NCBI GenBank assembly: GCA_004379135.1
Contig: NBNI01000005.1
Coordinates: 1 to 64,000 of the forward strand
Length of the DNA: 64,000 bases
From: Acidimicrobiales bacterium mtb01
GTDB lineage: Bacteria; Actinomycetota; Acidimicrobiia; Acidimicrobiales; Ilumatobacteraceae
Direction: 5' to 3'
Positions 35,874 to 44,115 of this stretch are shown piece by piece; positions within the stretch are counted from its first letter, which is position 1; the number at the start of each line of letters is the position of its first letter. Position numbers and translations under genes: made by a program. The notes beneath the pieces were generated by a model. It made no database searches and was not told the DNA's origin. It saw only the letters and a program-made list of their open reading frames with translations.

Positions 35874-36806
35874 ATGCTCGTCATTCAGCGCCCCACCGTC
35901 GAAGCCGACAACGAGGAGTCCAACAATCGCCAGCGTTTCGCGATTGGACCGCTCGAGCCGGGTTTCGGCCACACGATCGGCAACTCGCTGCGTCGCACGC
36001 TGCTCTCGGCCATTCCGGGTGCAGCCATCACCACCGTCAAGTTCGACGAGGCGTTGCACGAGTTCGACACCATCACCGGTGTCTCCGAGGACGTCACCGA
36101 CATCATCCTCAACTTGAAGGACATCGTTCTTCGCTCCGACTCGGAGGACGATGTCGTTCTTCGTCTCGACGTGCGTGGCGAGGCGGTCATCACCGCCGGT
36201 GACATCAAGTGCCCGGCCGAAGTCGACATCCTGAACAAGGATCTCGTCATCGCCCACGTGAATTCGAAGGGCCGCCTGGCCATCGATCTCACCGTGTCGC
36301 AGGGCCGCGGCTACCTCTCGTCCGACCGCGAGGCCGGCACCCGCACCATCGGTGTGATCCCGATCGACGCGATCTTCTCGCCGGTTCGCCGCGTGATGTT
36401 CGACGTCCAGCCCACTCGTGTCGAGCAGTCCACCAACTACGACCGTCTCGTGATCGACATCGAGACCGACGGAACCATGAGCCCGCGCGAAGCCCTCGCT
36501 TCGGCCGGCGCCACGCTCCGTTCGCTCGTCGATCTGGTGGCCAACCTCTCCGACGAGCCCAAGAGTCTCGAACTCGGTGAAGTCATCCAGGCCGGTGCTT
36601 CCAGCCCCGACCTCGACATCGCGATCGAAGAGCTCGATCTGTCCGAGCGTCCGCGTAACTGCTTGAAGCGCGCCCAGGTGAACACCATCGGCGAGCTGCT
36701 GCAGAAGACCGAGGACGACCTGCTCAACATCACCAACTTCGGCCAGAAGAGCCTCGACGAAGTCAAGCAGAAGCTCGACGAGCGCGGTCTCTCGCTGCGC
36801 GGCTGA
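35874..36806 (+). CDS. rpoA: DNA-directed RNA polymerase subunit alpha
   Basis: A 310-aa assembly subunit. The N-terminal domain includes RFAIGPLEPGFGHTIGNSLR. The C-terminal promoter-contacting domain includes LSERPRNCLKRAQVNTIGEL and GQKSLDEVKQKL. ATG 35874 is chosen because the AAGGAAG site is about 6 nt upstream. A GTG at 35868 would touch that site. Confidence 0.98.
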   Translation: MLVIQRPTVEADNEESNNRQRFAIGPLEPGFGHTIGNSLRRTLLSAIPGAAITTVKFDEALHEFDTITGVSEDVTDIILNLKDIVLRSDSEDDVVLRLDVRGEAVITAGDIKCPAEVDILNKDLVIAHVNSKGRLAIDLTVSQGRGYLSSDREAGTRTIGVIPIDAIFSPVRRVMFDVQPTRVEQSTNYDRLVIDIETDGTMSPREALASAGATLRSLVDLVANLSDEPKSLELGEVIQAGASSPDLDIAIEELDLSERPRNCLKRAQVNTIGELLQKTEDDLLNITNFGQKSLDEVKQKLDERGLSLRG

Positions 36807-36840
36807 CGAACAACGAACCGAACGAAGAAAGACGACGACC

Positions 36841-37212
36841 ATGCCCGCAACACCCCGACGCGCTCGCAACTTCGGTGGCAGTTCCGCCCATCAGAAGTTG
36901 ATGATGGCCAACCTCGCGGCATCGCTCTTCGCCGCCGAGGCGATCGAGACCACCGAGGCCAAGGCCAAGGCTCTGCGGCCCATCGCCGAAAAGCTCATCA
37001 CCAAGGCGAAGAAGGCCCAGGAGGGCGACGCCGCCAGCCTGCACCGCATCCGCCAGCTCCAGGCCTACCTGGGCGACAAGGAGATGACCCACAAGTTGGT
37101 CGCCGACATCGCGCCGCGTTTCGCCGACCGCAATGGTGGCTACTTGCGCATTCTGAAGTTGGGTCCGCGTCAGGGCGACAACGCCCCGATGGCCCGCATC
37201 GAACTCGTCTGA
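36841..37212 (+). CDS. rplQ: 50S ribosomal protein L17
   Basis: A 123-aa protein at the tunnel exit region. It contains SSAHQKLMMANLAASLFAAE and the end NAPMARIELV. It is the last gene of the alpha segment. Confidence 0.97.
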   Translation: MPATPRRARNFGGSSAHQKLMMANLAASLFAAEAIETTEAKAKALRPIAEKLITKAKKAQEGDAASLHRIRQLQAYLGDKEMTHKLVADIAPRFADRNGGYLRILKLGPRQGDNAPMARIELV

Positions 37213-37253
37213 TCCGATCGAGTCCGCCACCGGGCTCCGCGACCTCGACGATC

Positions 37254-38027
37254 ATGACTCCGAACGAACCCGCCTCACGGCGGGTTCGTCTGTTGTTGGC
37301 CTACGACGGTTCGCACTTCCACGGCTTCGCCACCAACGAGGGTGTGCGCACGGTGGCCGGATCATTGAACGAAGCGCTCTCCACCATCGCCCGCTGTCCG
37401 ATCGAAGTCCAGGGTGCGGGTCGCACCGATGCGGGGGTGCACGCGTGGGGTCAGGTGGTGAGTGTCGATCTGCCTCACGACCTCGATCTCGAGTCGTTGC
37501 CGCGACGACTCACCAAGATGTGCGCTCCCGGCATCGTCGTGCGCGAGGCCGCACCGGCCGACGCCGACTTCTCGGCCCGCTTCTCGGCCACGTTTCGCCG
37601 GTATCGCTATCTCGTTCTGAACGACGAGACCCCCGACCCGTTCCTGGCCGCGACCACCTGGCACGTGACGCACCCACTCCAGTTGTCGCTCATGCAGATG
37701 GCCTGCGACCCGCTGGTGGGGGAGCACGATTTCTCGTCGTTCTGCCGCCGACCAAAAGAGGGCGAGCACTCCCTCGTCCGCCGGGTGATGGCGGCCGAAT
37801 GGACCGAGCAGCGCACCGAACACGGAGCACGACTCCTGCGCTTCGAGATCACGGCCTCGGCGTTCTGCCACCAGATGGTCCGCTCGATCGTGGGCACCCT
37901 GGTCGACGTGGGAGCCGGCAAGATCACCCCCGGCCAGATCACCGGCATCCTGGCCGCCCGATCCCGTTCGGCCGCAGGTCAGGTGGCGCCTCCCGAGGGT
38001 CTGTGCCTGTGGGAAGTCGGGTATTAG
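37254..38027 (+). CDS. truA: tRNA pseudouridine synthase A
   Basis: A 257-aa enzyme that isomerises uridines 38-40 in tRNA anticodon arms. The catalytic Asp59 is in QGAGRTDAGVHAWGQ. Later motifs RFSATFRRYRYLV and FCHQMVRSIVGTLV are typical. Its first codons are part of a strong hairpin (37265-37288), which may end transcription coming from rplQ. Truncating the start to avoid it would leave the conserved LLLAYDGSHFHG intact only if a TTG were used. Confidence 0.96.
   Translation: MTPNEPASRRVRLLLAYDGSHFHGFATNEGVRTVAGSLNEALSTIARCPIEVQGAGRTDAGVHAWGQVVSVDLPHDLDLESLPRRLTKMCAPGIVVREAAPADADFSARFSATFRRYRYLVLNDETPDPFLAATTWHVTHPLQLSLMQMACDPLVGEHDFSSFCRRPKEGEHSLVRRVMAAEWTEQRTEHGARLLRFEITASAFCHQMVRSIVGTLVDVGAGKITPGQITGILAARSRSAAGQVAPPEGLCLWEVGY
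37265..37288 (+). terminator. Hairpin inside the first codons of truA
   Basis: A perfect 10-bp stem CGAACCCGCC / GGCGGGTTCG with a TCAC loop, followed by TCTGTTGTTGG. It sits 52 nt after the rplQ stop and looks like the end of the alpha operon placed within truA. Confidence 0.5.
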
Positions 38028-38032
38028 GCCCG

Positions 38033-38038
38033 TATCAT
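38033..38038 (+). promoter_or_regulatory. Candidate -10 box for rplM-rpsI
   Basis: TATCAT lies just after the truA stop and 55 nt before the rplM ATG. No good -35 element is seen, so this is tentative. Confidence 0.35.
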
Positions 38039-38093
38039 TCCAGGGTCCTGTGTGCGGTCGGTGTACCGCGCCAGCTCGTCGAAAGAAGTTCTC

Positions 38094-38540
38094 ATGAGCA
38101 CCTACTCACCCAAGGCCAGCGATGTGAAGCGCGAGTGGCATGTCCTCGATGCCGAGGGCATGGTGCTCGGCCGTCTGTGCACCGAGGCCGCCCGTCTCCT
38201 TCGCGGCAAGCACAAGCCCGTCTTCGCGCCGCACATGGACATGGGCGATCACGTGATCGTCATCAACGCCGACAAGATCGTCATGACATCGGGCAAGGCC
38301 GATCGCCACATGATCTACCGCTACTCGGGTTACCCCGGCGGTATGAAGAGCGAGACCTTCGCTCACTTGCTGGCGCGCCGCCCTGACGAGGCCATCCGCA
38401 ACTCGGTGCGCGGCATGCTGCCCAAGGGCCCTCTCGGTCGTCAGATGATCAAGAAGTTGAAGGTGTACGGCGGGGCCGAGCATCCGCACTCTTCGCAGAA
38501 TCCGACCGTTCGTAACATCGACCACGCCAAGGCCCGCTGA
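38094..38540 (+). CDS. rplM: 50S ribosomal protein L13
   Basis: A 148-aa early-assembly protein. ATG 38094 gives the normal start STYSPKASDVKREWHVLDAE behind GAAAGAAG. A GTG at 38052 would add an unconserved leader. GDHVIVINADKIVMTSGK and YSGYPGGMKSETF are typical. Confidence 0.97.
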   Translation: MSTYSPKASDVKREWHVLDAEGMVLGRLCTEAARLLRGKHKPVFAPHMDMGDHVIVINADKIVMTSGKADRHMIYRYSGYPGGMKSETFAHLLARRPDEAIRNSVRGMLPKGPLGRQMIKKLKVYGGAEHPHSSQNPTVRNIDHAKAR

Positions 38541-38551
38541 AGGATCGCAAC

Positions 38552-38944
38552 ATGAGCAAGCCCCTGACACAGACCACCGGACGTCGCAAGTCCGCCGTCG
38601 CGCGCGTGCGCGTTCGCCCGGGCACCGGCAAAGTCGTCATCAACGGCAAACCGATCGATCAGTACTTCGGCACCGCGACTCAGCGCAACTCCGCCGTCGA
38701 GGCATTGCGCGTGACCAACACGGCCGAGCAGTACGACGTCGAAGCCACCATCATCGGTGGCGGCGTGACCGGTCAGTCCGGTGCGATGCGCATGGGCCTG
38801 GCTCGTTCGCTCGCCGATCTCGATCCCGAAGCGCGCCCCGCCCTCAAGAAGGCCGGTCTTCTCACCCGCGACTCGCGTCGCAAGGAGAGCAAGAAGTACG
38901 GCCTCAAGAAGGCCCGCAAGGCGCCGCAGTACACCAAGCGCTGA
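38552..38944 (+). CDS. rpsI: 30S ribosomal protein S9
   Basis: A 130-aa head protein whose C-terminal tail reaches the P-site tRNA. TTGRRKSAVARVRVRPGTG and the end KKARKAPQYTKR are diagnostic. glmM starts 11 nt later. Confidence 0.98.
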   Translation: MSKPLTQTTGRRKSAVARVRVRPGTGKVVINGKPIDQYFGTATQRNSAVEALRVTNTAEQYDVEATIIGGGVTGQSGAMRMGLARSLADLDPEARPALKKAGLLTRDSRRKESKKYGLKKARKAPQYTKR

Positions 38945-38955
38945 GCGAGCGCCGC

Positions 38956-40302
38956 ATGTCGGCACCGGCGCACCCGCGGTTCGGAACCGATGGAGTGCGT
39001 GGCGTCGCCATCGAAGAGATCACGCCCGAGTTCGCCCTGGCGCTCGGTCGCGCCGTCGGTCGAGTGTTGTCGCCGTCGCGTCTGGTGATCGGTCGCGATC
39101 CGCGCCAATCCGGACCGGCGTTGCAGACGGCATTCGCCGCGGGTGTGGCGGCCGAAGGAGTCGATGTCGACGACGCATCCATCGTGCCCACTCCGGCCAT
39201 CGCCGCGTTGGCGGCCCGCCACGGGGTACCCGGTGTGGTGATCACGGCGTCGCACAATCCGTACACCGACAACGGCATCAAGGTGTTCGCGGCCGGCGGT
39301 CGCAAGGTCGATGACGCCACGCAGCAGGCGATCGAGTCCGAACTCGCCGCCATCGTCTCCGCCGAGCCGAGCGGGTCGATTCCGCGTCGAGTGGGCACGG
39401 TCGTGCTGCGAACCGACGCCTTGCCGTGGTACGTCGATCACGTGGTGTCGTTGTTCGCCGCGGGCTGTCTGGCCGGTGCGCGCGTGGTCCTCGACACCGC
39501 CAATGGCGCGATGTTCGAAGCCGCTCCGCGCGTGTTCCGCGCGCTCGGTGCCGACGTGATCGTGCTCAACGATGCTCCGGACGGCACCAACATCAATCGC
39601 GAATGCGGAGCCACGGCCCCGCGGCAGCTCTGCGATTTCGTGCGTCAGATGGGCGGTGTCGACTTCGCGTTCGCATTCGACGGCGACGGCGATCGTGTGA
39701 TCGCGGTCGACGATCGCGGACAAGTGGTCGACGGTGATCGCCTCATCGCACTGTCGGCACTCGAACGGCGCGAACAGGGTCGCCTCGCTGCCGGTGTGGT
39801 GGTGGCCACGGTGATGGCCAATCTCGGCTTCCACCGAGCCATGGAGGCCGCAGGCATCCAGGTCGTCACCACACCGGTGGGCGATCGCCATGTTCTCGAT
39901 GCCATGGACGACGGTGGATTCGTGCTCGGAGGCGAACAGAGCGGCCACATCATCCATCGCGACATGGGCGCCACGGGCGACGGTCTCGTGGCCGCGGTCT
40001 TCGTGTCGGTGTTGGCGCGTCGTCGCGAGCGCAGCCTCTCCGAGTTGGCGTCGGCCGTCATGACCACGTACCCGCAAGTTCTGCGCAACGTTCGCGTGGG
40101 GCGACGTCCGGCCGATGCCGCCGCCGAGATGCGCTCCGAGATCGAGGCCGAAGAGCGGCGCCTCGGTTCGGAGGGGCGCGTGTTGGTTCGCTCGAGCGGG
40201 ACCGAGCCGTTGGTTCGCGTGATGGCCGAGGCCGCCTCGCACGACGAAGCGCAGGCCGTGGTCGATCGACTCTGCGCCGTGGCCGCCGAGCGTTTCGCCT
40301 GA
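38956..40302 (+). CDS. glmM: Phosphoglucosamine mutase
   Basis: A 448-aa enzyme converting glucosamine-6-phosphate to glucosamine-1-phosphate for UDP-GlcNAc and peptidoglycan synthesis. It begins RFGTDGVRGVA. The phosphorylated serine is Ser99 in ITASHNPYTDNGIK, the Mg loop is FDGDGDRVI, and the sugar-binding loop VLGGEQSGHII and phosphate loop RSSGTEP are present. It follows rpsI closely and precedes a GlmS-type gene, giving consecutive steps of the pathway. Confidence 0.96.
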   Translation: MSAPAHPRFGTDGVRGVAIEEITPEFALALGRAVGRVLSPSRLVIGRDPRQSGPALQTAFAAGVAAEGVDVDDASIVPTPAIAALAARHGVPGVVITASHNPYTDNGIKVFAAGGRKVDDATQQAIESELAAIVSAEPSGSIPRRVGTVVLRTDALPWYVDHVVSLFAAGCLAGARVVLDTANGAMFEAAPRVFRALGADVIVLNDAPDGTNINRECGATAPRQLCDFVRQMGGVDFAFAFDGDGDRVIAVDDRGQVVDGDRLIALSALERREQGRLAAGVVVATVMANLGFHRAMEAAGIQVVTTPVGDRHVLDAMDDGGFVLGGEQSGHIIHRDMGATGDGLVAAVFVSVLARRRERSLSELASAVMTTYPQVLRNVRVGRRPADAAAEMRSEIEAEERRLGSEGRVLVRSSGTEPLVRVMAEAASHDEAQAVVDRLCAVAAERFA

Positions 40303-40326
40303 TCATCGCCGTCCCCGACCCCTCGG

Positions 40327-40332
40327 TAACCT
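40327..40332 (+). promoter_or_regulatory. Leaderless-type -10 box for the GlmS-like gene
   Basis: TAACCT lies 7 nt before the ATG at 40340, with no ribosome binding site between. Confidence 0.45.
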
Positions 40333-40339
40333 GTCCGAC

Positions 40340-43300
40340 ATGTGCGGCATCATCGCCTTGGTGAGCCGTCCGTCGACCCGCGGGGTCCCGACGGTCGATT
40401 CGATTCTTGCGCCGCTCGACAGCGCCACGCGGTCGTCGTCGCTCGAGGACATCACCGATCTGGTGGGTGGGGTCAACGAAATTCTGAAGGGCGTTCCGGG
40501 GTGTCGTGCGCTGCTCGATCAGCGCGAACTCGAAGTGGGGATCGAAGCCCGCCTCGATCGCATCGACGCCGCGATCACGGCCGTCGAACGAACCCTCGAC
40601 GACGGCGATCTGGGCGACGACGAACTCGAACGGTTGTCGTCGCGCGTCATCGCCGCCCGGGACGTGGTGTGGTCGATTCGGAACGATCGCCTGCGCACGG
40701 CCCGAGCAGTGGCCGATCTGGCCGGTCGGGAAGCGAGTACGGCGGCCATCGCGGGCTACCTCATGATCCAGCAGTCGCTCTCGGTTCTCGATCGTCTCGA
40801 GGTTCGCGGTCGTGATTCGGCCGGGATCCACGTGTTCGTGTGGAACCACGGCTTGTCCCCCGACGATCCGACTCTGCGCAACGCCCTGGCCGAGCGCGGC
40901 ACCGATCCGCTCTTCCAGAATCGTGCCGTTCGATCGGTTGCCGGCGGCGCGGTGCTCTCGTTCGTGTACAAGGCGGCCGCCGAGATCGGTGAACTGGGCG
41001 ACAACACTCGGACTCTGCGCGCCGCGGTGGCCGACGACGACTTGTTGCGGCGGGCATTGTCGAACCCGGCCGCGCGAACGTCGCTGGTGGGCCACACGCG
41101 ATGGGCGAGCGTGGGCATCATCTCCGAGCCGAACGCCCATCCGGTCAACAGCGAGTTCGTCGACGCCTCGCCCGACCCGTACGTGATCGCGGCCCTGAAC
41201 GGCGACGTCGACAATCACGGCGATCTCCGCATCGAACACGGATTGCGCTTCGCTCACGCGATCACCACCGACGCCAAGGTCATTCCGTCGTTGGTGTCGA
41301 CTCACCGCGCCAAAGGTGCCGAACCGATCGAAGCCTTCCGCCGCACGGTCGCCTCGTTCGAGGGTTCGGTCGCCATCGCGGCCGCCGCCAGCGACGAACC
41401 CAACCGACTCTTCGTCGCCTTGCACGGAAGCGGCCAGGGTCTGTTCGTCGGACTGGCCGACGACTGCTACGTGGTGGCCAGCGAGCCGTACGGCGTCGTC
41501 GAGGAGACCTCGCGTTACTTGCGTCTCGACGGCGAGACCACGTCGCCGGCGTCCGACGTCAAGGGGCAGATCGTCGTCCTCGACGGGGAGCGAGCCGGAA
41601 CGATCGACGGCATCACGCGTTTGTCGTACGACGGATCCGAGATGCCAATCGGCGACGCCGAGCTCGCCCGCGCCGAAGTCACCACTCGCGACATCGATCG
41701 CGGCGACGCACCGCACTTCCTGCTCAAGGAGATCGGAGAGGCGCCCGAGAGCCTGCGCAAGACGCTGCGCGGCAAGATCGCCGAGGTCGACGGACGACTG
41801 GTGGCCCGACCCGGTTCGCGCGCGTTGCCGCCCGCGGTGGTGTCGCGGCTCACGAGCGGATCCATCACCAAGATCAGGGTGATCGGTCAGGGTACGGCCG
41901 CGGTGGCGGGCCAGAGTTGCGCCAATCTCCTCGACGAGTTGAGCGAGGGTCGTCTCGACGTCGACCCCGTGACGGCCACCGAGTTGTCGGGTTTCGGACT
42001 TCGTCTCGACATGTCCGACACGCTCGTGATCGCCGTGAGCCAGAGCGGTACGACCACCGACACCAATCGCACGGTCGATCTCGCTCGGTCGCGCGGCGCG
42101 CTGGTCGTCGGCATCGTCAATCGGCGTGGGAGTGATCTGTGCGACAAGGCCGACGGTGTCCTCTTCACCTCCGACGGCCGCGACGTCGAGATGAGCGTCG
42201 CGTCCACCAAGGCCTTCTACGCCCAGGTGGCGGCGGGCGTTCTGCTGGCTTGCTCGATCACCGCGCACATGGGTCTCGGATCCGATCGTCGGCGCCACGA
42301 GTTGCTCGCCGCTCTGCGCGCACTTCCCGACGCGATGCGCGACGTGATCGGCCGACGGGCCGAGATCGGCGAGATCGCCCGTCGCCACGCGCCGTCGAAG
42401 CGCTACTGGGCCGTGGTGGGCAACGGCTACAACGCGATCGCCGCCCACGAGGTTCGCATCAAACTGAGCGAGCTCTGCTACAAGTCGATCTCCTGCGACA
42501 TCACCGAGGACAAGAAGCACATCGATCTGTCCTGCGAGCCGCTCATCCTCGTGTGCGCGGCCGGTCTGGTCGGAGGCACGGCCGACGACGTGGCCAAGGA
42601 GATCGCGATCTATCGCGCGCACAAGGCCACTCCGATCGTCGTGGCCGACCGCGACGACGCTCGTTTCGCCGGGGCTTCGGCCGTCATCGACGTTCCCTCC
42701 ACCGACGCGGCCCTGGCTTTCGTGCTGAGTGCGATGGTGGGTCACTTGTTCGGTTACGAGGCGGCGCGCGCGATCGACGATCTCGCCCGGGCGTTGCGCG
42801 AGGCCCGGGAAATCGTGGAGGACACCGTGCTCGCCACCGATGACGGCGACCTTGTCGTCGGTCGTCTGCGATCGTCGCTCGCCTCGGCCGCCGAGCGCTT
42901 CCGCGAAACCCTGCGGGCCGGTACATACGACGGTCATCTCGAAGCGAGCACCGCGGTGCGCCTGGCCGCCATGTTCCGAGTGGTCCTCGACCGCTCGCCA
43001 GTGGAGGCCTACCAGGAGGAGACCGGCAAGGTCGGCAACCCCTCCGCCCTCGTCGACGACTTCACGTTGGCGCTCACGCGGGCGATCGAGGAACTCACAC
43101 GTCCGATCGACGCCATCAAACATCAGGCGAAGACGGTCACGGTGGGCATTTCGCGCAGCGACGAAGGCGTTCTCGATCGCGCGCTCGTGCAGGCCGTGCT
43201 CGAAACCGGCACCGGACGAGACGTGTTGTCGTATCGCACGCTCAAGGTGTTGGCCGAGCTCGATCCGGCCGTGGAATCGGTGATCGGTTTCACGCGTTAT

Positions 43301-43723
43301 CGCATCGAGGGCGATCCGTCCTCGGCGACCATTTCCGTGGTCGATCGCGGTGGTCTGTCGCGCGACATCCCGAGCCGCGTCGATCGCAATCCGGTGCTCG
43401 TCGGAACCAAGCGTCGGGTGGCCGATCAACAAGACGTGTTGGTCGCCCGCGGCCGCTCCGACGGCCGCACCGTCATCTTCGTTCCGGAAGTGAAGGCCGG
43501 GCTCACGGTCGGACTTCTCCTGTTGCACGTTCGCTTCCACGATCGGTTGCCGGTGGCGGTGATGCGAGGCGTCCTGCAGGGATACGACCGTCGCTACGAC
43601 CGCCTCGTCGACTGGGTGTCGGAGACCGAGGGCCAGATGCGTGATGAATTGCTCGGCGAGATCCCGGTGGCCGATCTGTTGATCATGCCCATCAGCGACG
43701 TTGCCGACCGCTGGCGAATCTGA
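40340..43723 (+). CDS. Giant GlmS-type glutamine amidotransferase / double-SIS isomerase
   Basis: This 1127-aa protein is nearly twice the size of glucosamine-6-phosphate synthase (about 610 aa) but keeps its landmarks. These are the nucleophile Cys2 (MCGI), RLEVRGRDSAG at 152-162, Arg254-Trp255 in GHTRWAS, Asn287-Gly288 in LNGDVDNH and SQSGTTTDT at 567-575 in SIS domain 1. SIS domain 2 is near 680-815. AKTVTV around Lys931 corresponds to the C-terminal Schiff-base lysine. Extra sequence is an insertion of about 130 residues after strand 1, about 100 residues before Lys931 and about 195 residues after it. The likely role is fructose-6-phosphate amidation ahead of glmM. It overlaps acpS by one base. 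Confidence 0.75.
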   Translation: MCGIIALVSRPSTRGVPTVDSILAPLDSATRSSSLEDITDLVGGVNEILKGVPGCRALLDQRELEVGIEARLDRIDAAITAVERTLDDGDLGDDELERLSSRVIAARDVVWSIRNDRLRTARAVADLAGREASTAAIAGYLMIQQSLSVLDRLEVRGRDSAGIHVFVWNHGLSPDDPTLRNALAERGTDPLFQNRAVRSVAGGAVLSFVYKAAAEIGELGDNTRTLRAAVADDDLLRRALSNPAARTSLVGHTRWASVGIISEPNAHPVNSEFVDASPDPYVIAALNGDVDNHGDLRIEHGLRFAHAITTDAKVIPSLVSTHRAKGAEPIEAFRRTVASFEGSVAIAAAASDEPNRLFVALHGSGQGLFVGLADDCYVVASEPYGVVEETSRYLRLDGETTSPASDVKGQIVVLDGERAGTIDGITRLSYDGSEMPIGDAELARAEVTTRDIDRGDAPHFLLKEIGEAPESLRKTLRGKIAEVDGRLVARPGSRALPPAVVSRLTSGSITKIRVIGQGTAAVAGQSCANLLDELSEGRLDVDPVTATELSGFGLRLDMSDTLVIAVSQSGTTTDTNRTVDLARSRGALVVGIVNRRGSDLCDKADGVLFTSDGRDVEMSVASTKAFYAQVAAGVLLACSITAHMGLGSDRRRHELLAALRALPDAMRDVIGRRAEIGEIARRHAPSKRYWAVVGNGYNAIAAHEVRIKLSELCYKSISCDITEDKKHIDLSCEPLILVCAAGLVGGTADDVAKEIAIYRAHKATPIVVADRDDARFAGASAVIDVPSTDAALAFVLSAMVGHLFGYEAARAIDDLARALREAREIVEDTVLATDDGDLVVGRLRSSLASAAERFRETLRAGTYDGHLEASTAVRLAAMFRVVLDRSPVEAYQEETGKVGNPSALVDDFTLALTRAIEELTRPIDAIKHQAKTVTVGISRSDEGVLDRALVQAVLETGTGRDVLSYRTLKVLAELDPAVESVIGFTRYRIEGDPSSATISVVDRGGLSRDIPSRVDRNPVLVGTKRRVADQQDVLVARGRSDGRTVIFVPEVKAGLTVGLLLLHVRFHDRLPVAVMRGVLQGYDRRYDRLVDWVSETEGQMRDELLGEIPVADLLIMPISDVADRWRI

Positions 43724-44094
43724 TGGTGGTGGGTGTCGGCATCGACGCGGTCGACATCGACCGCTTTCGCACCTCACTCGAACGGACGCCCACGATGCGC
43801 GGGCGAGTGTTCACCGATCGCGAACTCGACGACGTGTCGAGTCAGGCCGATCAGGCGCCGTCGCTGGCGGCTCGTTTCGCCGCCCGCGAGGCCGTGATGA
43901 AGGCCATGGGCCTCGGCCTCGGAGCCTTCGAATTCCATGATGTGTGGGTCGAGCGCGAATCGAGCGGTCGACCCGTGCTGCGGGTGTCGGGTCGGGCCCG
44001 CGAACACGCCGAGCGCCTGGGTGTCGGCTCGTGGCATCTGTCCCTCACGCACACCGACCACGTGGCCATCGCCTACGTCGTGGCCGACCGCTGA
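43723..44094 (+). CDS. acpS: Holo-[acyl-carrier-protein] synthase
   Basis: A 123-aa phosphopantetheinyl transferase that arms acyl carrier protein with the CoA-derived arm. Metal ligands Asp8 (VGIDAVDIDRF) and Glu56 (FAAREAVMKAMG), plus the SWHLSLTHTDHVAIAYV end, identify it. Its ATG overlaps the preceding stop (TGATG), so it is cotranslated with the GlmS-like gene. Confidence 0.93.
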   Translation: MVVGVGIDAVDIDRFRTSLERTPTMRGRVFTDRELDDVSSQADQAPSLAARFAAREAVMKAMGLGLGAFEFHDVWVERESSGRPVLRVSGRAREHAERLGVGSWHLSLTHTDHVAIAYVVADR

Positions 44095-44103
44095 CGCCGT
44101 CCG

Positions 44104-44109
44104 TAGCCT
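44104..44109 (+). promoter_or_regulatory. Leaderless-type -10 box for nnrD
   Basis: TAGCCT lies exactly 6 nt before the ATG at 44116. Confidence 0.45.
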
Positions 44110-44115
44110 CGAACC

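Noticed and set aside
40058-43777. Long open frame antisense to the GlmS-like gene
   Set aside because: The plus-strand frame has the full amidotransferase and SIS motifs. The minus frame is a compositional shadow.
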